Positions 6,909 through 9,109 of a stretch of 9,109 nucleotides of DNA are shown here, in pieces (position 1 is the first letter of the stretch; each line of letters starts with the position of its first letter). The notes under the pieces are model-generated. The model had not been told where the DNA came from. It searched no databases and saw nothing but the letters and a program-made list of their open reading frames with translations. This DNA is from Desulfobacterales bacterium (GTDB taxonomy: Bacteria > Desulfobacterota > Desulfobacteria > Desulfobacterales > Desulfosalsimonadaceae). The DNA is taken from positions 1 through 9,109 of the forward strand of contig SLIE01000177.1 of the NCBI GenBank assembly GCA_007135795.1, in the 5' to 3' direction. The position numbers were made by a program, and so were the translations under genes.

Positions 6909-6937
6909 TTGACATGTGAACTGTTTAATTCTATGCC
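6909..6937 (+). promoter_or_regulatory. Weak promoter candidate upstream of moaB
   Basis: A perfect TTGACA at 6909-6914 is followed after 17 bases by TATGCC (6932-6937), only 3 of 6 to the -10 consensus. It lies about 50 bases before the moaB ATG in the 171-bp gap after pyrR. It could drive moaB and the tat genes separately from pyrR. Confidence 0.3.
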
Positions 6938-6988
6938 GATTGAGAATTATGCTGACAAAAATCACCAATTTGTAAAAGAAATAAAATC

Positions 6989-7492
6989 ATGGGGAAAAAA
7001 GAGCATCTCAAGCAAGCACCGGACACCGTCAATATCTGCATTGTAACCGTATCAACGACCCGCAATGTCGACACCGATAAAAGTGGACAATGGATTAAAA
7101 AGCAATGCGAAAAGGAGGGGCATAAAATCGCCGATTACCGCATTGTAACTGATGAACGCCATGCAATCACAAAACTTCTCAGTTCCCTGATCCGAACGCA
7201 CGGGCCCGATATCATCATAGTAAACGGCGGGACCGGAATCAGCCCAACCGATGTAACCATCGAGGCTGTCAAACCACTGCTTGCAAAGGAATTAACAGCA
7301 TTCGCCGGCATTTTTGCCAAACTCAGCTTTGAACAGATCGACTCTGCGGCAATTCTTTCCAGGGCAATGGCTGGTGTTATTCATCAAACAGTGATATTTT
7401 GTCTGCCGGGGAGTCTCAATGCATGCAAGTTGGCATGTATAGAAATGATCTTCCCGGAAATCAAACACATTGTTGCGCATTTGCAAAATTAA
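6989..7492 (+). CDS. moaB: MoaB/MogA family molybdopterin adenylyltransferase
   Basis: A 167-residue protein of the MoCF-binding (MoaB/MogA) family. Family members activate molybdopterin by adenylylation before metal insertion by MoeA. The N-terminal beta strand Ile-Cys-Ile-Val-Thr-Val-Ser is followed by Asp-Lys-Ser-Gly (30-33). The signature Val-Asn-Gly-Gly-Thr-Gly-Ile-Ser-Pro-Thr-Asp-Val-Thr (78-90) is present, with Ile-Leu-Ser-Arg-Ala-Met-Ala-Gly-Val (122-130) and Cys-Leu-Pro-Gly-Ser (138-142) completing the pattern. The Ser-Arg-Ala-x-x-Gly and Leu-Pro-Gly-Ser elements look more like MoaB than E. coli MogA, but the two are hard to separate by eye, and E. coli MoaB itself has no clear activity. 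The ATG at 6989 has only a weak purine-rich leader. The role fits the moaC/moaE/mobA set across the divergent gap. Confidence 0.9.
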   Translation: MGKKEHLKQAPDTVNICIVTVSTTRNVDTDKSGQWIKKQCEKEGHKIADYRIVTDERHAITKLLSSLIRTHGPDIIIVNGGTGISPTDVTIEAVKPLLAKELTAFAGIFAKLSFEQIDSAAILSRAMAGVIHQTVIFCLPGSLNACKLACIEMIFPEIKHIVAHLQN

Positions 7493-7796
7493 AAATCTTG
7501 TAGAGTTAAAAAATATACAGGGATAGTTAAGTGACCGGCGTAACATTGCTATTCTCGCAAAAAGTCGCGGCCAGACGGCTTTGTAAAAAGATCAAGGCTT
7601 GATGCATTCGTTAAAAGTCACAAAATCGGTGAAGATGGCTAATCCCGGCATTTCATCTCCAACAGCCCTCCGCCATGCAGGGCACATGGAAGAAATACAC
7701 GATTTATTTCAAGGAGCAAAATTTGTATCTGCACAAAAAAGGGGAAAGACTGCTTCCAGTCACTGTTATAAAACACGAACCAGGGAGAAATAAGAT
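7493..7796. other. 304-bp moaB-tatA intergenic region
   Basis: I see no convincing gene here. An open frame at 7599-7793 (64 codons) has no ribosome site, no recognisable domain and a random-looking composition. The region contains copy B of the dispersed motif (7561-7582) and, near tatA, a TATAAA at 7767-7772 without a matching -35. A tatA promoter may lie here but cannot be fixed from the sequence. Confidence 0.5.
7558..7588. repeat. Dispersed motif copy B after moaB
   Basis: AAAGTCGCGGCCAGACG (7561-7577) is shared at 15 of 17 positions with 5013-5029. Here the element is a hairpin: AAAGTCG (7561-7567) pairs with CGGCTTT (7576-7582), with one G-T wobble, across 8 bases. It lies 68 bp after the moaB stop. 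It is probably a small palindromic intergenic repeat. Confidence 0.5.
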
Positions 7797-8171
7797 ATGT
7801 TCGGTATAGGAATGCCCGAATTGATCGTGATCCTGGTTGTCGCCCTGATTATCATTGGTCCCAAAAAACTTCCGGATATGGCAAAATCCCTGGGGAAAGC
7901 CTTAAATGAGTTCAAAAGTGCAACCCAGGATTTCAAAAATTCCATCGACACGGAAGTAAAAGATATCAAAAACCTCGATAAAAAAGACATTGGACATATC
8001 GGCAAACGCTACCAGCAAAATTCTGAAAACAAAGAAACAAATCACGCCGGAAGCGAGGAAACAAAAAAGCCTGAACAGGAAACAGACGATACCCGCATAA
8101 AAACCGGTGTCGCTGAATATGATGATTTCACACCAGGCAAACACGAAGACAATGCAAAAGCCAATGAGTGA
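7797..8171 (+). CDS. tatA: Twin-arginine translocase subunit TatA/TatB
   Basis: A 124-residue Tat component. It has the standard plan: a very short N-terminus with Gly-Met-Pro-Glu-Leu (5-9, Glu8), one membrane helix (about 9-20), a Gly21-Pro22 hinge and then Lys-Lys-Leu-Pro. An amphipathic helix follows (about 26-45), and then a long highly charged tail (about 46-124), likely disordered. TatA forms the variable pore or membrane-thinning oligomer, and TatB helps TatC bind twin-arginine signal peptides. Glu8, the Gly-Pro hinge and the long tail are TatB-like, while Lys-Lys-Leu-Pro-x-x-x-Lys-Ser-Leu-Gly-Lys is TatA-like, so it may serve both roles. AGGGAG (7782-7787) lies 9 bases before the ATG. 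The stop overlaps the tatC start region, indicating coupled translation. Confidence 0.93.
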   Translation: MFGIGMPELIVILVVALIIIGPKKLPDMAKSLGKALNEFKSATQDFKNSIDTEVKDIKNLDKKDIGHIGKRYQQNSENKETNHAGSEETKKPEQETDDTRIKTGVAEYDDFTPGKHEDNAKANE

Positions 8172-8913
8172 AGGCGAAGAGAAACTACCACTGACAGAAC
8201 ACCTGGAAGAATTGCGTAAGCGCCTGATCCGTTGTGTTATTGCGGTGTTTTTAGGTTTTGTGGTTGCATATATATTCAAAGAACAACTCTTCGATATTCT
8301 GACAGCACCATTGATCAACGTGATGCGGCCCGGAGATACGCTTATCTTTACAGGTATCCCGGAAGCTTTCTTTACTTACCTGAAAGTTTCATTGCTTGCC
8401 GGATTATTTCTCGCGGCCCCTTTCCTCACCTATCAATTCTGGATGTTTGTTGCACCTGGGCTATATCAGCATGAAAAAAAGGTGATGATTCCAATTATCG
8501 TCGTTTCGACTTTTTTCTTTGTCGGGGGTGCCCTGTTCGGATATTTCGTTGTCTTTCCGGTTGGGTTCAAGTTTCTACTTGGATTTGCCTCGGAAACAAT
8601 ACAGCCGTTTCCATCAATGCGTGAGTATCTCGGTTTTTCATCCAAGCTGTTATTTGCCTTTGGCGTCGTATTCGAACTGCCGATTGTCATCACGTTTCTC
8701 GCAAGGCTTGGAATTGTAACAGTCCCGTTTCTCAGGAAAAACAGAAAATATGCAATTTTGCTTTTTTTTATCTGCGCGGCGTTGCTAACCCCCCCGGATG
8801 TGGTAACCCAATCATTGCTGGCGCTTCCCATGATCGTTTTATATGAGATCAGCATACTTGGCGCATACGCATTCGGCAAGAAATCGCCCAAAAACGAGGA
8901 AGATGCCTCATAG
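8164..8913 (+). CDS. tatC: Twin-arginine translocase subunit TatC
   Basis: A 249-residue inner-membrane protein with six predicted helices, the core receptor that recognises twin-arginine signal peptides and recruits TatA. Conserved features are His-Leu-Glu-Glu-Leu-Arg-Lys-Arg-Leu (13-21), Ala-Pro-Gly-Leu-Tyr-x-His-Glu (97-104), Phe-Gly-Val-Val-Phe-Glu-Leu-Pro (166-173) and Leu-Thr-Pro-Pro-Asp-Val (208-213). Glu16, Glu104, Glu171 and Asp212 correspond by eye to E. coli Glu15, Glu103, Glu170 and Asp211. The frame is open from ATG 8107, and ATG 8152 is also possible. I choose 8164 because homology starts there and it overlaps the tatA stop by 8 bp; no strong Shine-Dalgarno favours any of the three. 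The partner genes and the nearby Moco genes fit export of folded molybdo- or tungsto-enzymes. Confidence 0.95.
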   Translation: MSEGEEKLPLTEHLEELRKRLIRCVIAVFLGFVVAYIFKEQLFDILTAPLINVMRPGDTLIFTGIPEAFFTYLKVSLLAGLFLAAPFLTYQFWMFVAPGLYQHEKKVMIPIIVVSTFFFVGGALFGYFVVFPVGFKFLLGFASETIQPFPSMREYLGFSSKLLFAFGVVFELPIVITFLARLGIVTVPFLRKNRKYAILLFFICAALLTPPDVVTQSLLALPMIVLYEISILGAYAFGKKSPKNEEDAS

Positions 8914-8949
8914 GAAGGGATCCGGATAAACAGGTATTATTGAATTTAA

Positions 8950-8978
8950 TTGACACTGAACCATGTGACTGTTAATAT
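8950..8978 (+). promoter_or_regulatory. Promoter-like sequence after tatC
   Basis: A perfect TTGACA (8950-8955) is followed after 17 bases by TAATAT (8973-8978, 4 of 6). It lies 36 bp downstream of tatC and points right, toward the palindromic element and whatever follows the window. A 10-bp palindrome TACTTAAGTA (8982-8991) follows immediately. Confidence 0.35.
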
Positions 8979-8991
8979 ACTTACTTAAGTA

Positions 8992-9109
8992 GTGCCCGAA
9001 CGAAAACCAGGATTTTTCGTCAAGGTCAAGGACGGCGAAAATTTTAACCGCAGGAATACTGGACGTATTTTGAGGATTAAAATTTGAGCCGGACGCAGAG
9101 ATTGGCGAA
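8992..9109. repeat. Nested palindromic intergenic element, cut by window end
   Basis: The last 118 bases contain several stacked inverted repeats and no gene. ACGAAAA (9000-9006) pairs with TTTTCGT (9014-9020) across 7 bases. AAATTTTAA (9039-9047) pairs with TTAAAATTT (9077-9085), and inside it AATAC (9055-9059) pairs with GTATT (9065-9069). TCAAGG is tandemly doubled at 9020-9031. The final bases GGCGAA could begin a right arm complementary to 8991-9019. This looks like a MITE- or REP-like repeat rather than a simple terminator. It resembles intergenic repeats I associate with Desulfobacterales genomes, but that is unverified recall. Confidence 0.6.

Noticed and set aside
6909..6937. Similarity between 6913-6929 and 8962-8976 (CATGTGA..CTG..TTAAT) near two TTGACA boxes
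   Set aside because: The match needs two one-base gaps and is AT-rich; two promoter-like sequences can look this alike by chance.
7599..7793. 64-residue open frame between moaB and tatA
   Set aside because: No ribosome site, no domain or membrane segment, and no typical codon pattern; probably chance.
7902..8318. 138-residue minus-strand open frame with Phe/Ile/Val-rich segments
   Set aside because: It is antisense to tatA and tatC; its hydrophobic look comes from the complement of Lys/Asp/Asn-rich tail codons.
8466..8891. 141-residue minus-strand open frame opposite tatC
   Set aside because: Fully antisense to a certain tatC gene, with no start context or known domain.
1..9109. Search for CRISPR arrays, tRNA/rRNA genes, transposases, phage genes, toxin-antitoxin pairs or defence genes
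   Set aside because: No regularly spaced repeats, tRNA-like folds or proteins of those families are visible in any frame.

Overview
The window carries ten genes in an ordinary bacterial core-gene arrangement. It suggests a Gram-negative bacterium of moderate GC. MltA-type murein hydrolase, RmuC, TatC and a compact Moco synthesis set fit this, and the short MoaE-like protein beside MobA reminds me most of sulfate-reducing Desulfobacterota (Desulfobacterales). That taxonomic guess is inference from recall; no rRNA or other marker gene is present.

Layout. 1-315 (+): the 3' end of an AI-2E/PerM family transporter gene cut by the window edge. 445-1611 (+): a 12-helix MFS transporter of the HcaT/MFS_1-like type. 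1612-1755: a convergent gap with a short tandem repeat and a weak hairpin. 1756-6045 (-): five genes read right to left, mobA, moaE-like, moaC, rmuC, mltA. They form a plausible operon: the first two are close or overlapping depending on the moaE start, rmuC and mltA overlap by 17 bp, and the other gaps are 77 and 46 bp. 6046-6283: a divergent promoter region. 6284-8913 (+): pyrR, moaB/mogA-like, tatA/B, tatC. 8914-9109: a promoter-like sequence and then the left part of a nested palindromic element that runs off the window.

How the genes fit together. Four genes (mobA, moaE-like, moaC, moaB/mogA-like) belong to molybdenum/tungsten cofactor synthesis. MoaC makes cPMP, MoaE works in sulfur insertion to give molybdopterin, MoaB/MogA adenylylates molybdopterin, and MobA makes the guanine dinucleotide form. 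Next to them lie tatA and tatC, the export route for folded cofactor-containing enzymes such as periplasmic formate dehydrogenases and related molybdo/tungsto-enzymes. The neighbourhood therefore joins cofactor assembly to export of the finished enzymes. MoaA, MoaD and MoeA are not in the window. pyrR, rmuC and mltA look like housekeeping passengers.

I found no clearly new biological system. The best leads are non-coding: the nested palindrome at the right edge, a 17-bp motif found both inside the moaE-moaC gap and after moaB, and a perfect 10-bp inverted repeat straddling the pyrR stop codon. The most notable protein features are a MoaE lacking the usual C-terminal extension and an MltA without a lipobox.
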